A DNA stretch of 64,000 nt. Origin: Shinella sp032095155. Lineage in GTDB: Bacteria; Pseudomonadota; Alphaproteobacteria; Rhizobiales; Rhizobiaceae. Of the stretch, positions 7,984 to 16,712 are shown piece by piece. The notes below the pieces were generated by a model. The model worked only from the letters and a program-made list of their open reading frames with translations, did not search any database and was not told the DNA's origin. The translations under genes and the position numbers were made by a program. Positions within the stretch are counted from its first letter, which is position 1, and each line of letters starts with the position of its first letter. The stretch spans positions 1 to 64,000 of the forward strand of contig NZ_JBLZPK010000027.1 in NCBI RefSeq assembly GCF_049199905.1. The letters run 5' to 3'.

Positions 7984-8577
7984 ATGACACGATCGGTTTT
8001 TCGGTTTCTGTCCCGGCAGTCCGACACCGTGGAACTTGCCGACGACCGGCATCTGCTTCGCCTTCCGCGCTTCCACGATTACCGGCAATGGTACCAGCTT
8101 CGCTCCGAAAGCCGTCGCTTTCTCGAGCCGTGGGAGCCGACCTGGCGTGGCGACGAGCTGACGGAAAGTTCGTTTCGGGCGCGCGTTCTCAGAAATGAAC
8201 AGGAATTTTCGTCCGGCCAGGCCGTGCCGCTCTTCGTCTTTACGCGGGCGGAAAAGACGCTGCTGGGCGGCCTCACCGTCGGCTATATCAGGCGGGGTGC
8301 TGCGCAATGCTGCATGATCGGCTACTGGATGGGCGAACGCCATGCCGGCCAGGGGCACATGTTCGGTGCCTTGAAACTGGTCATACCCTATATCTTTTCC
8401 AGCCTTCAGTTGCACCGTATCGAGGCAGCCTGTATTCCAGACAATACAAGAAGCATCCGTCTCCTTGAAAAGGCCGGCTTTCAGCAGGAAGGCTACCTTC
8501 GGGAGTATCTGAAGATAAACGGGGAGTGGCGCGACCACGTGATGTTTTCGCTTCTGGCGGCCGACAGGCCGTCGTGA
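7984..8577 (+). CDS. RimJ/RimL-like GNAT N-acetyltransferase
   Basis: A 197-residue GNAT-fold protein of the ribosomal-protein alanine acetyltransferase type. Features are RFLEPWEPTW near the N-terminus, the acetyl-CoA loop IGYWMGERHAGQGHMFGAL, and the C-terminal HRIEAACIPDNTRSIRLLEKAGF plus EGYLREYLKINGEWRDH, both typical of RimJ. It likely transfers acetyl from acetyl-CoA to a protein N-terminus or a small amine. In rhizobia this gene commonly sits in the thrC-M16 peptidase neighbourhood. Substrate assignment to ribosomal protein S5 is possible but unproven. Confidence 0.87.
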   Translation: MTRSVFRFLSRQSDTVELADDRHLLRLPRFHDYRQWYQLRSESRRFLEPWEPTWRGDELTESSFRARVLRNEQEFSSGQAVPLFVFTRAEKTLLGGLTVGYIRRGAAQCCMIGYWMGERHAGQGHMFGALKLVIPYIFSSLQLHRIEAACIPDNTRSIRLLEKAGFQQEGYLREYLKINGEWRDHVMFSLLAADRPS

Positions 8578-8631
8578 GCGACATGAGGGCGCGGCAGGAC
8601 TGGGCAGTTACCTAAGGACAATGCGCTTTCA

Positions 8632-11544
8632 ATGACATCTTCCTCCGTGCCGCAAACGCTGCGTGCCAGCCGGTTGCTCGCCCTAATCCTTCTGACAACA
8701 ATGCTCTTCGCCGGCATGCTGACCGGTCGCGCCTTCGCTGTCGAGCCGGTCAAGATTTCCCGTGACGACACGGCGCTGGATCTGACGGCCACCACCGAGA
8801 TCTATACCGGCCGCGGCGAGGCCTTCCAGGTGTCCACCGCGCCCGGCACCGACGGCATCGTGCGCCGCATCGAGGTGCGCGCCACCTCCGACGAACATCA
8901 GGGCGACTGGGCGGTCTTCGCGCTCGCCAATGTCTCGGAAGAGCAGATCGACCGCCTGATCGTCGCGCCCCACTTCCGCCTCGTGCAGTCGAAACTGTTC
9001 TGGCCGGATCTCGGCGCCAAGCGCATCATCTCGATCACCCCGAGCGAAGGTTTTGCGCTCGACCGCCAGCAGAGCGAGGAAGCCGACGTTTTCCGCATCA
9101 CGCTCAATCCCGGCACGGTCGTCACCTTCGTGGCGGAACTCGCTACGCCCGATCTGCCGCAGATCTATCTCTGGGAACCGGACGCCTACAAGGACACGGT
9201 CAACGCCTTCACGCTCTATCGCGGCATCGTGCTCGGCATTGCCGGCCTGCTTGCGGTGTTCCTCACCATCCTCTTCGTGGTGAAGGGCACCTCGATGCTG
9301 CCGGCGACGGCCGCACTCGCCTGGGCGGTGCTCGGCTATATCTGCGTGGATTTCGGCTTCCTGTCGAAACTCATCAGCATCACGGCCGGCGACGAGCGAA
9401 TATGGCGCGCGGGAACGGAAGTGTTCCTGGCGGCGGGCCTCGTGGTCTTCCTCTTCACCTATCTCAACCTCAACCGCTGGCACGCGCATCTGTCCTATGC
9501 GACGCTCGCCTGGATTCTGGGCCTCGGCCTGCTCTTCGGCGTGGCGATCTATGATCCGCCGATCGCGGCGGGCATTGCCCGTCTCTCGTTTGCACTGACC
9601 GGCACGGTCGGCATCATCCTGATCGCCTATCTCGGCTTCAACCGCTACGACCGCGCCATCCTGCTGGTGCCCGCCTGGGCGCTGATCCTCGTCTGGCTGT
9701 TCGGCGCCTGGCTGACGGTGACGGGCCAGCTCAACAACGATATCATCCAGCCGGCACTCGGCGGCGGCCTCGTGCTGATCGTGCTGCTCATCGGCTTCAC
9801 GGTGATGCAGCACGCCTTTGCCGGCGGCGCCTATAGCCAGGGCCTGTTTTCCGATCTGGAGCGCCAGTCGCTGGCGCTGACCGGCTCGGGCGATACGGTC
9901 TGGGATTGGGACGTGGCGCGCGACCGCGTCGTCACCATTCCCGACATCTCCATCCAGCTCGGCCTTGCGCCCGGCGTCATGCATGGCCCCGCGCGCAACT
10001 GGCTGCCGCGCCTGCACCCCGACGACCGCGACCGGTTCCGCGCGACGCTCGACGTGCTCCTGGAACACCGCAAGGGCCGGCTCAACCATCAGTTCCGCGT
10101 GCGCGCCGAGGATGGCCACTATCACTGGCTCTCCATCCGCGCGCGGCCCGTGCTCGGCGCCAATGGCGAGATCATCCGCTGCGTCGGCACGATCATCGAC
10201 ATCACCGAGCAGCGCAACTCCGTCGACCGCCTCTTGCAGGACGCCCTGCACGACAACCTGACGGGCCTGCCGAACCGCCAGGTCTTCCTCGACCGCCTCC
10301 AGTCGATCCTGTCGCTGACCGGCAGCTCCGACAATGTGCGCCCGACCGTGCTGACCATCGACATCGACCGCTACAAGCAGGTCAACGATGCGCTGGGTAT
10401 CGCTGCCGGCGACAATATCCTGATCGCGCTGACCCGCCGCCTGCGCCGCCTCCTGAAGCCGCAGGACACTTTGGCGCGCCTCTCCGGCGACCAGTTCGGC
10501 CTCATCCTGATGTCGGAGCGCGATCCGGCCAAGGTCGCCGATTTCGCCGATGCCGTCAGCAAGGCGATCATGGTGCCGATCAATTTCGGTGGCCGCGAGA
10601 TCATCCTCACGGCCTCCATCGGCCTTGTATCCTGGGTCGACCAGCAGGAGGACGCAGCGGGCCTGCTCAACGACGCCGAGCTTGCCATGTACCGGGCGAA
10701 AAAGGCCGGCGGCAACCGCGTCGAGCCGTTCCGCCCCGCCTTCCGCACCTTCGGCGCCGATCGCCTGCAGATCGAGACGGACCTGCGCCGCGCCATCGAG
10801 CGCAAGGAACTGTCGCTCGTCTATCAGCCCATCGTGCGTCTCAAGGATGCCGAGATCGCCGGCTTCGAGGCGCTGATGCGCTGGGATCACCCCAAGCGCG
10901 GCAACATCTCGCCGGCCGAATTCATCCCGATCGCGGAAACGTCGGACCTGATCAACCAGCTCGGCCTCTTCGCCTTCGACAAGGCGGCGAGCGACCTGAT
11001 GGACTGGCAACTCCAGACCGGCGACCTGCCGATCTTCGTCTCGGTCAACCTGTCGAGCGCCCAGCTCCTCAACAACGAACTCTACAACGACGTGCGCGCC
11101 GCACTCGCCAAGACCCGTTGCGAGCCGCAGAAACTGAAGCTGGAACTCACCGAATCCATCGTCATGGAAAACCCGGAACAGGCCCGCCTCATCCTCGCCA
11201 AGCTGAAGGATATCGGGATTGGCCTTGCGCTCGACGATTTCGGCACGGGCCATTCCTCGCTCTCCTACCTCACCCGCTTCCCCTTCGACACGATCAAGAT
11301 CGACAAGGCGCTGGTGCGCGACGGCTCGGACAAGCGCGGGGTGCTGTTGCGCTCCGTCATCTCGATGGCGCGGGAACTGGAGATGCAGGTGGTGGCGGAG
11401 GGCATCGAGTCCGAAGAGGACGCGATCGAACTCGGCAATATGGGCTGCGAATTCGGCCAGAGCTACCTCTTCGGCCCGCCGATCGGCTACGATTCGGTGC
11501 AGCGGCTGCTGAAGGAGCGATTTCCGCTGATGAAGCGGGCGTAG
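8632..11544 (+). CDS. Membrane 7TM-PAS-GGDEF(degenerate)-EAL cyclic-di-GMP phosphodiesterase
   Basis: A 970-residue inner-membrane signalling protein. A cleavable signal peptide (residues 1-36, ending GRAFA) leads into a periplasmic domain, then about seven membrane segments (residues ~194-400, 7TMR-DISM-like), a PAS domain (~421-530), a GGDEF domain and an EAL domain. The GGDEF signature reads SGDQF (618-622), so cyclase activity is unlikely. The EAL domain looks complete: FEALMRWDHP with Glu746, then ELTESIVMENP, LALDDFGTGHSSL and AEGIES. The predicted net activity is hydrolysis of cyclic-di-GMP, tuned by periplasmic or PAS input. Its TAG stop lies in the first bases of a repeat element. 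Confidence 0.9.
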   Translation: MTSSSVPQTLRASRLLALILLTTMLFAGMLTGRAFAVEPVKISRDDTALDLTATTEIYTGRGEAFQVSTAPGTDGIVRRIEVRATSDEHQGDWAVFALANVSEEQIDRLIVAPHFRLVQSKLFWPDLGAKRIISITPSEGFALDRQQSEEADVFRITLNPGTVVTFVAELATPDLPQIYLWEPDAYKDTVNAFTLYRGIVLGIAGLLAVFLTILFVVKGTSMLPATAALAWAVLGYICVDFGFLSKLISITAGDERIWRAGTEVFLAAGLVVFLFTYLNLNRWHAHLSYATLAWILGLGLLFGVAIYDPPIAAGIARLSFALTGTVGIILIAYLGFNRYDRAILLVPAWALILVWLFGAWLTVTGQLNNDIIQPALGGGLVLIVLLIGFTVMQHAFAGGAYSQGLFSDLERQSLALTGSGDTVWDWDVARDRVVTIPDISIQLGLAPGVMHGPARNWLPRLHPDDRDRFRATLDVLLEHRKGRLNHQFRVRAEDGHYHWLSIRARPVLGANGEIIRCVGTIIDITEQRNSVDRLLQDALHDNLTGLPNRQVFLDRLQSILSLTGSSDNVRPTVLTIDIDRYKQVNDALGIAAGDNILIALTRRLRRLLKPQDTLARLSGDQFGLILMSERDPAKVADFADAVSKAIMVPINFGGREIILTASIGLVSWVDQQEDAAGLLNDAELAMYRAKKAGGNRVEPFRPAFRTFGADRLQIETDLRRAIERKELSLVYQPIVRLKDAEIAGFEALMRWDHPKRGNISPAEFIPIAETSDLINQLGLFAFDKAASDLMDWQLQTGDLPIFVSVNLSSAQLLNNELYNDVRAALAKTRCEPQKLKLELTESIVMENPEQARLILAKLKDIGIGLALDDFGTGHSSLSYLTRFPFDTIKIDKALVRDGSDKRGVLLRSVISMARELEMQVVAEGIESEEDAIELGNMGCEFGQSYLFGPPIGYDSVQRLLKERFPLMKRA

Positions 11545-11611
11545 GCAGGCAATAGGGGTTAGGCAGTAGGCAATAGGGAATTTCCCTGCTGCCTAATTCC
11601 TGCTGCCTACC
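11542..11611. repeat. 7-nt-periodic TAG-rich intergenic repeat, copy A
   Basis: Tandem variants of GGCAGTA / GGCAATA on one half and their inverse (TGCTGCCTAATTCC) on the other half give an imperfect palindrome between two converging genes. The same element occurs at 15206-15267. The stop codons of both neighbours (TAG at 11542-11544 and, on the minus strand, TAG at 11595-11593) lie inside it. It may also fold as a bidirectional terminator. Confidence 0.75.
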
Positions 11612-12660
11612 GCCTTCACCAGCCGGTTGATGAACTCCAGCTTTTCCACGACCGGCGGCGGCAGCACGAAGGGGTAACTGTCGGGCTGGCCCATGGAGCG
11701 CTGGATGGCGTTCAGCGCGACGGAGAGCGGGATCCAGCTTTCGACCAAACGGCCGGCGTTCGGGGCGCGGTAGGGATCGAAGGTGATTTCGGCTTCCAGC
11801 TCCTCGTGGCCCTTCGGATCGGTGTTGAGGCCGAAGGCGCGCGCCGTTTCCAGCGTATCGACGATGTGGAGGAAATGCGCCCAGCACTCGGCGAAATCCT
11901 CCGCCGGATGGGCGCTGGCATAGGTGCTGATGAAATTGAGCGACCAGTCGGCGGGCGGTCCCTGCTCGTAATTGCGCTGGAGGGCGGCAGCATAGTCCTC
12001 CCGCTCGTCGCCGAAGAGGCGGCGCGCCTCTTCCAGCGTCGCTTCGTCGCGCACCAACTGCGACCAGTAGAAATGGCCGATCTCGTGGCGGAAGTGGCCG
12101 AGCAGCGAGCGATAGGGCTCGCCCATCGCAACACGCACGCTTTCGCGCACCTCGTCGTCGGCCTCTGCGGCGCGAAGGCTGATGAGGCCCGCTTCGTGGC
12201 CGGTCATCGCGGCATTGACGACATTGCCATTGGCATCCAGCTCGTCCGCCAGGAAATCGAAGACGAGGCCGCTAACGGGGTCCTCCTCGCGGGTCGGATG
12301 CGGCAGGCGCCAGCGCAGGATGGAGTAAAAGAGATGGCGCTGCGCCAGGCCGATGCGCCGCCAGCGCTCCAGCCCGTGCGGGTCCGTCGTCGGCACGATG
12401 CGGTTGTGCCGGCAGGCCGGGCAAAAGGCGTGCGGACTATCGGCCGGCAGCAGCCAGTTGCAGACATCGAGCGCCGCATTGTCGCAGTAGCGGTAGAGGC
12501 CTTCGTTCGGCGCGATCTTCCACAACCCCTCACCTTCCGGCACCAGCGCATGCAGCGTTACGTCCTCGGCGAGGAAGCCGAGCGCGGAGCCGCAGCGCAC
12601 GCAAAGGCTGTTATCGAAATGGATGGTCTGGCCGCAGCGGTTGCAGGTAAACAATTTCAT
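11593..12660 (-). CDS. Zinc-ribbon putative metallopeptidase
   Basis: A 355-residue protein with an N-terminal zinc ribbon (CNRCG and CVRCG, residues ~5-23), a further Cys pair (FCPACRHNR, ~85), and a long C-terminal domain containing HEIGHFYW, a zincin-type HExxH motif. This matches the zinc-ribbon plus putative zinc-binding peptidase family widespread in Rhizobiales. No signal peptide, so cytoplasmic. ATG 12660 gives MKLFTCNRCG; the open frame runs 17 codons further but without a family match. The last residues (VGSRN) and stop come from the adjacent repeat element. Substrate unknown. Confidence 0.8.
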   Translation of the reverse strand: MKLFTCNRCGQTIHFDNSLCVRCGSALGFLAEDVTLHALVPEGEGLWKIAPNEGLYRYCDNAALDVCNWLLPADSPHAFCPACRHNRIVPTTDPHGLERWRRIGLAQRHLFYSILRWRLPHPTREEDPVSGLVFDFLADELDANGNVVNAAMTGHEAGLISLRAAEADDEVRESVRVAMGEPYRSLLGHFRHEIGHFYWSQLVRDEATLEEARRLFGDEREDYAAALQRNYEQGPPADWSLNFISTYASAHPAEDFAECWAHFLHIVDTLETARAFGLNTDPKGHEELEAEITFDPYRAPNAGRLVESWIPLSVALNAIQRSMGQPDSYPFVLPPPVVEKLEFINRLVKAVGSRN

Positions 12661-12779
12661 GACGCCCCCGTTCAGGCAGGATGCCTCGTGCAAAATACCC
12701 GCACCGTCCAAGGACGATACGGGTATTGTTCAGTCAGTATAGCGGGATGGCGGAAAACCGTTCGGCCATCCCTCGCTTA

Positions 12780-12971
12780 TCAGAGGCGGTCGACCGCGCC
12801 CTTGACGGCATCCTTGGCCTTGCCGACAGCCTTCTGGGTCTTGCCCTTGGCTTCCTGGCCCGCACCTTCGGCGCGCAGCTTGGGATTGTCGGTCGCCTTG
12901 CCGGCGGCCTGCTTGGCCTTGCCGGCCAGTTCGTTTGCCGTACCTTTGATCTTGTCGCTCGTGCTACCCAC
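12780..12971 (-). CDS. CsbD-family stress-response protein
   Basis: A 63-residue, highly charged Lys/Ala/Gly-rich protein with the CsbD pattern SDKIKGTANELAGKAKQAAG followed by GAGQEAKGKTQKAVGKAKD. CsbD-like proteins are general-stress-induced, largely unstructured proteins of unknown mechanism. The start is GTG 12971, with AGGAG 7 nt upstream; the longer frame back to 13037 has no ribosome site. Expression is probably under the alphaproteobacterial general stress response, but I did not identify an EcfG-type promoter with confidence. Confidence 0.88.
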   Translation of the reverse strand: MGSTSDKIKGTANELAGKAKQAAGKATDNPKLRAEGAGQEAKGKTQKAVGKAKDAVKGAVDRL

Positions 12972-13067
12972 CGTCGTACTCCTGTTGTTCGAGGCGTGTT
13001 TCTTCACGCGGCGACACAACGGCGCAGAGCCGCACAAGTTCCGACGAAAAATGAATTGCCACCGATC

Positions 13068-13673
13068 TCAGGCGTGGCCGGCTTGTGCCGACAGCATGGC
13101 CGGCGAGATGCCCATGAGGCCCAGCGCCCGCTCGTATTTGCTGTCGAGATTGGTGTCGAAGATCAGCTCTTCCTGCGCCGGGCAACTCAGCCAGCCATTG
13201 TTGCCGATCTCGTTTTCAATCTGCCCCGCCCCCCAGCCGGCATAGCCGAGCATCATCAGGCCACGCTGCGGCCCGCGCCCGCGCGAAATGGCGCGCACGA
13301 TATCGAGCGTCGCCGTCATGCAGATGTCGTCGCTGACGGGAATGGAGGATTCCGACAGATAGTCATCCGAATGCAGCACGAAGCCGCGGCCGCTCTCGAC
13401 CGGGCCGCCGCAGCGAATTGGGAAATCGAGCGTCGAGCCCGGCAGGCGGATCACCTCGTCCTCGCCCACGAGATCGAGGTGCAGCAGCACGTCGGAAAAG
13501 CTCAGCTGCTGCGGCCGGTTGATGACGAAGCCCATGGCGCCGTCTTCGGAATGCGCACAGATATAGACGACGGTGCGGGCAAAATTGGCATCGGCCATCC
13601 CCGGCATGGCGATCAGGAACTGACCGTCAAGGAAGCCACGTTCTCGTTTGTTTTTTAGAACCGAGATAGCCAT
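13068..13673 (-). CDS. YqgE/AlgH-family protein
   Basis: A protein of about 201 residues matching the YqgE (DUF179) family: FLDGQFLIAMPGMADANFARTVVYI, GFVINRP, GGPV, LGYAGWGAGQIENEI, and a C-terminal Asp/Trp-containing block. It is a conserved cytoplasmic protein of unknown biochemical role, formerly linked to alginate regulation in Pseudomonas. ATG 13673 fits the family start (MAISVLKNKRERGFLDG); the open frame continues to 13754 without conservation. Divergently transcribed from the DsbD-N-like gene, so the promoters share 13674-13848. Confidence 0.9.
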   Translation of the reverse strand: MAISVLKNKRERGFLDGQFLIAMPGMADANFARTVVYICAHSEDGAMGFVINRPQQLSFSDVLLHLDLVGEDEVIRLPGSTLDFPIRCGGPVESGRGFVLHSDDYLSESSIPVSDDICMTATLDIVRAISRGRGPQRGLMMLGYAGWGAGQIENEIGNNGWLSCPAQEELIFDTNLDSKYERALGLMGISPAMLSAQAGHA

Positions 13674-13848
13674 GATGCGGGATAGCCTATCAATTCGCCG
13701 CCAAATGAAAAGCATTCTTTTTGACTGGTGCGGCATGCCAGCCCTCACAAACAAGCTATGGCTCGTTCACGGCCGATCAAGCATTTATGATGACGTCCTC
13801 AGCGTTTGCCGCTGGAAAGCGGGCGCCGGCGGCGCTAGATATTTGTCC

Positions 13849-14640
13849 ATGAAACGCTTGGAAACCGCTGCTTTCGCGCTGCTTTTCGCCTGTTCCCCCG
13901 CCGTCGCCGCGACCTCGTCTTGGGTCGAGACGCCGGGCGGCGACGTGCGCCTCGTCGCGCTGCCGGCCAATGCCGACGGCACGGTGCGCGCCATGCTCGA
14001 CATCCGGCTGCATGACGGCTGGAAGACCTATTGGCGCGATCCCGGCGGCAGCGGTATTCCGCCTTCGGTCGCCATCAGCGGCGCGGAGTTGACCGCCGTC
14101 GGTTTCCCCGCGCCAAAACGCCTCGGCGACCAGACCAACCACTATATCGGCTATGACGCGCCCGTCCGCCTGCCGCTGACGCTCGCCAAGCCCGAGGGCG
14201 GCGCGATCACTGCAACCGTCTTTCTCGGCGTCTGCAAGGACATCTGCATCCCCGTGCAGGCGGAACTGACGGCGGATGCGAGCGCCGAGAGCTTCGCCAA
14301 TCCGCTGGAGGAAATGGCGATCTCGGACGCCGATGCGACGCTGCCGCATGGTGCGGGCGATGGCTTCAAGCCGCTCTCGGGGCAATGGGCCGCCGACAGC
14401 AAGAGCATTACCGTGCGCTTCGAAGCGCCTGCGGAAGGCGCGCTGCCGGACGTGTTCCTCTCGGGTACATCGACCTTCGAATTCGGCGCGGCCGGCCCCG
14501 TGCGCCGCGATGGCGGTGTCTTCGTCGCCGACGTGCCCGTACTGCACAAGCCGAAGGTCTTCGACCTCTCCAAGAACCCGATCAAGCTCACGGTCAGGGC
14601 CGGCGAAAAGACGATGGAAAGCCCGCTTGCCATCGAGTGA
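13849..14640 (+). CDS. Periplasmic DsbD N-terminal-like (thiol-disulfide) protein
   Basis: A 263-residue exported protein. The signal peptide is MKRLETAAFALLFACSPAVA. The mature part matches the DsbD alpha / disulfide-corrector fold: GDVRLVALPANADGT, WKTYWRDPGGSGIPPSV and VFLGVCKDICIPVQAEL, where CKDIC carries the two cysteines that would exchange electrons. There is no membrane beta domain, so it is a stand-alone periplasmic module. A ScsB-like role is possible. ATG 13849 is set by the signal peptide; upstream codons are unconserved. The peroxiredoxin gene follows 76 nt downstream, consistent with a redox pair. Confidence 0.82.
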   Translation: MKRLETAAFALLFACSPAVAATSSWVETPGGDVRLVALPANADGTVRAMLDIRLHDGWKTYWRDPGGSGIPPSVAISGAELTAVGFPAPKRLGDQTNHYIGYDAPVRLPLTLAKPEGGAITATVFLGVCKDICIPVQAELTADASAESFANPLEEMAISDADATLPHGAGDGFKPLSGQWAADSKSITVRFEAPAEGALPDVFLSGTSTFEFGAAGPVRRDGGVFVADVPVLHKPKVFDLSKNPIKLTVRAGEKTMESPLAIE

Positions 14641-14716
14641 TCGTCGCCTATAGTCCCCTCCCCGGCCTTTTCCGGCCGCGCGCCCCAGATGATATCGACC
14701 TGACAGGAGACACGCC

Positions 14717-15202
14717 GTGACCATTGCCGTTGGAGACAAGCTGCCCGACCTCAAGATCAAGGAACGCACGCCGGATGGTCCCGCCGAGGTTTCGACCGAA
14801 GACCTCTTCAAGGGTAAGCGCGTCGTGCTCTTCGCCGTGCCCGGCGCGTTTACGCCCACCTGCTCGCTGAACCACCTGCCGGGCTACCTGGAAAATCGCG
14901 ACGCCATTCTCGGCAAGGGCGTGGACGACATCGCCGTCGTCGCCGTCAACGACCATCACGTCATGGGCGCCTGGGCCAATTCCACCGGTGGTGCGGGCAA
15001 GCTGCGCTTCCTCGCCGACTGGGACGCCGCCTTCACCAAGGCGCTCGGCATGGATGTCGATCTCTCCGCCGGCACGCTCGGTGTGCGCTCCAAGCGTTAT
15101 TCCATGCTCGTCGAGGACGGCGTGGTGAAGACGCTCAATGTCGAGGAAAGCCCGGGACAGGCGACCGTCTCGGGTGCTGCCGCGATGATTGAGCAGCTTT
15201 GA
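14717..15202 (+). CDS. Prx5-type peroxiredoxin
   Basis: A 161-residue thiol peroxidase. The peroxidatic cysteine is Cys49 in VPGAFTPTCS; the conserved arginine is in TLGVRSKRYSMLVEDG. No resolving cysteine is obvious, so it is likely 1-Cys or glutaredoxin/glutathione-dependent, as is usual in this subfamily. It would reduce H2O2 and alkyl hydroperoxides in the cytoplasm. The ATG follows a clear AGGAGA ribosome site. Its own TGA stop precedes repeat copy B by 3 nt, unlike its three repeat-adjacent relatives, which use the repeat's TAG. Confidence 0.93.
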   Translation: MTIAVGDKLPDLKIKERTPDGPAEVSTEDLFKGKRVVLFAVPGAFTPTCSLNHLPGYLENRDAILGKGVDDIAVVAVNDHHVMGAWANSTGGAGKLRFLADWDAAFTKALGMDVDLSAGTLGVRSKRYSMLVEDGVVKTLNVEESPGQATVSGAAAMIEQL

Positions 15203-15205
15203 AGA

Positions 15206-15267
15206 GGCAGTAGGCAGTAGGGAGAATATCCCTTTTCCCTAATTCCTACTGCCTAACTCCTACTGCC
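15206..15267. repeat. 7-nt-periodic TAG-rich intergenic repeat, copy B
   Basis: ggcagtaggcagtaggg on the left and its inverted, spaced counterpart (ccctaattcctactgcc, then taactcctactgcc) on the right form an imperfect palindrome between the converging peroxiredoxin and rnhA genes. It is closely related to the element at 11542-11611. The rnhA stop codon and its last codons (GSRS) lie inside it. Confidence 0.75.
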
Positions 15268-15699
15268 TTTAAAAGGCGCCATGCCCTTGCGGGCGAGTTC
15301 GTCGGCGCGTTCGTTTTCCGGGTGGCCGGCGTGGCCCTTGACCCAGTGCCATTCGACCTTGTGCTTCAGCCGCGCCGCATCGAGCGCCTGCCAGAGATCG
15401 CCGTTCTTCACCGGCTTCTTGTCGGCGGTCTTCCAGCCGTTCTTCTTCCAGCCGAAGATCCATTTCGAAATGCCGTCCATGACGTATTTCGAGTCGGTAT
15501 AGAGATCGACCTCGCAGGGCGTCTTCAGCGCCGTCAGCGCGGTCATCGCCGCCGTCAGCTCCATGCGGTTGTTGGTGGTGTCGGCCTCGCCGCCGGAGAG
15601 TTCCTTCTCGACGTCACCATAACGCAGCACCGCGCCCCAGCCGCCGGGGCCGGGATTGCCCGAGCAGGCGCCGTCGGTGAAAATATCGACATGCTTCAT
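15253..15699 (-). CDS. rnhA: Ribonuclease HI
   Basis: A 148-residue RNase H that cuts the RNA strand of RNA-DNA hybrids (replication primers, R-loops). All acidic catalytic residues are visible: Asp in IFTDGACSGNPGPGGWG, Glu in NRMELTAAMTAL, Asp in DLYTDSKYVMDGI, and Asp in HPENERADELA. The basic-protrusion region WKKNGWKTADKKPVKN is also present. Its ATG overlaps the end of thrB by 4 nt, so the two are translationally coupled. Its C-terminal GSRS and TAG are supplied by the repeat element downstream. Confidence 0.96.
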   Translation of the reverse strand: MKHVDIFTDGACSGNPGPGGWGAVLRYGDVEKELSGGEADTTNNRMELTAAMTALTALKTPCEVDLYTDSKYVMDGISKWIFGWKKNGWKTADKKPVKNGDLWQALDAARLKHKVEWHWVKGHAGHPENERADELARKGMAPFKGSRS

Positions 15700-16661
15700 C
15701 GGGAAAGTCCGTATTCCGCGGGGTTTTGAACCTGCCGGTGGAAGCGCAGCTTGCGCAGATATTCCAGCGGATCCTTCTTGACGACCAGCGCGCCGGGCGG
15801 GGTCATCAGCCAGTCGTAGAGGCGCGTCAGGAAGAAGCGCAGGGCCGAGCCGCGCGCGAGCAGCGGCAGGGCGGCAGCCTCCTCCTCGGAAAGCGGGCGC
15901 ACGCTTTCATAGCCGTCCAGCAGCGCCATGCCCTTGGTCAGATTGAACGCGCCGTCCTTCTCGAAGCACCAGGCATTCAGGCAAATGGCGACGTCATAGG
16001 CGAGCAGGTCGTTGCAGGCGAAATAGAAATCGATGAGGCCGGAGAGATCGTCGCCGAGGAAGAAGACGTTGTCAGGGAAGAGATCGGCATGGATGACGCC
16101 CGATGGCAGACCGTTGGGCCAGTTGGCTTCCAGGCTTGCAAGTTCATCGGCGATTTCGTCCTGAAGACCTTTCTCGACCTCATCGACGCGATCCACCGAC
16201 TTCTCCCACAGCGGCCGCCAGCCGCCGACGGAAAGCGCGTTTTCGCGGGTGATTGCAAAACCTTCGCCGGCCACATGCATCTTGGCCAGCGCCCGGCCGA
16301 CCTCGCGGCAATGTTTCGCCGCCGGCTTGCGCAGCCACATGCCTTCGAGGAAAGAGATCATGGCGGCGGGGCGGCCGGAGAGTTCGCCGAGCAGCGCGCC
16401 GTCGTTGCGCGGCAGCGGCAAGGGGCAGGACAGGCCGTTTTCCGCCAGATGGTGCATCAGGCCGAGGAAGAACGGCAGGTCGTTGCGATCCACGCGCTTT
16501 TCATAGAGCGTCAGGATGAAGGCGCCCTTGGTGGTGTGCAGCAGGAAATTGGTGTTCTCGACGCCCTCGGCAATGCCCTTGTAGGAGAGCAATGTGCCCG
16601 CGTCATAGGCGGTGAGGAAGCTGGAGAGATCGTCTTCGGTGATATCGGTATAGACGGCCAC
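15696..16661 (-). CDS. thrB: Homoserine kinase (APH-fold, type II)
   Basis: A 321-residue kinase that phosphorylates homoserine, feeding threonine synthase. It belongs to the aminoglycoside-phosphotransferase-like ThrB found in alphaproteobacteria and pseudomonads, not the GHMP type. Markers are EGVENTNFLLHTTKG (nucleotide loop), GVIHADLFPDNVFF (catalytic loop with Asp) and LIDFYFACNDLLAYDVAI (metal-binding Asp). It lies in the conserved rhizobial run ispH-thrB-rnhA; ispH ends 51 nt upstream and rnhA overlaps by 4 nt. Confidence 0.95.
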   Translation of the reverse strand: MAVYTDITEDDLSSFLTAYDAGTLLSYKGIAEGVENTNFLLHTTKGAFILTLYEKRVDRNDLPFFLGLMHHLAENGLSCPLPLPRNDGALLGELSGRPAAMISFLEGMWLRKPAAKHCREVGRALAKMHVAGEGFAITRENALSVGGWRPLWEKSVDRVDEVEKGLQDEIADELASLEANWPNGLPSGVIHADLFPDNVFFLGDDLSGLIDFYFACNDLLAYDVAICLNAWCFEKDGAFNLTKGMALLDGYESVRPLSEEEAAALPLLARGSALRFFLTRLYDWLMTPPGALVVKKDPLEYLRKLRFHRQVQNPAEYGLSR

Positions 16662-16712
16662 GGCGGGTCTCAGACTTGCGGGTTGGATAAGGGAAAGCGG
16701 TGGCTCGCGGCC

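Noticed and set aside
8683..11253. An 856-codon open frame antisense to the EAL protein
   Set aside because: It lies opposite a gene with clear domains, has no recognisable motif, and long antisense frames are expected where third positions are mostly G or C.
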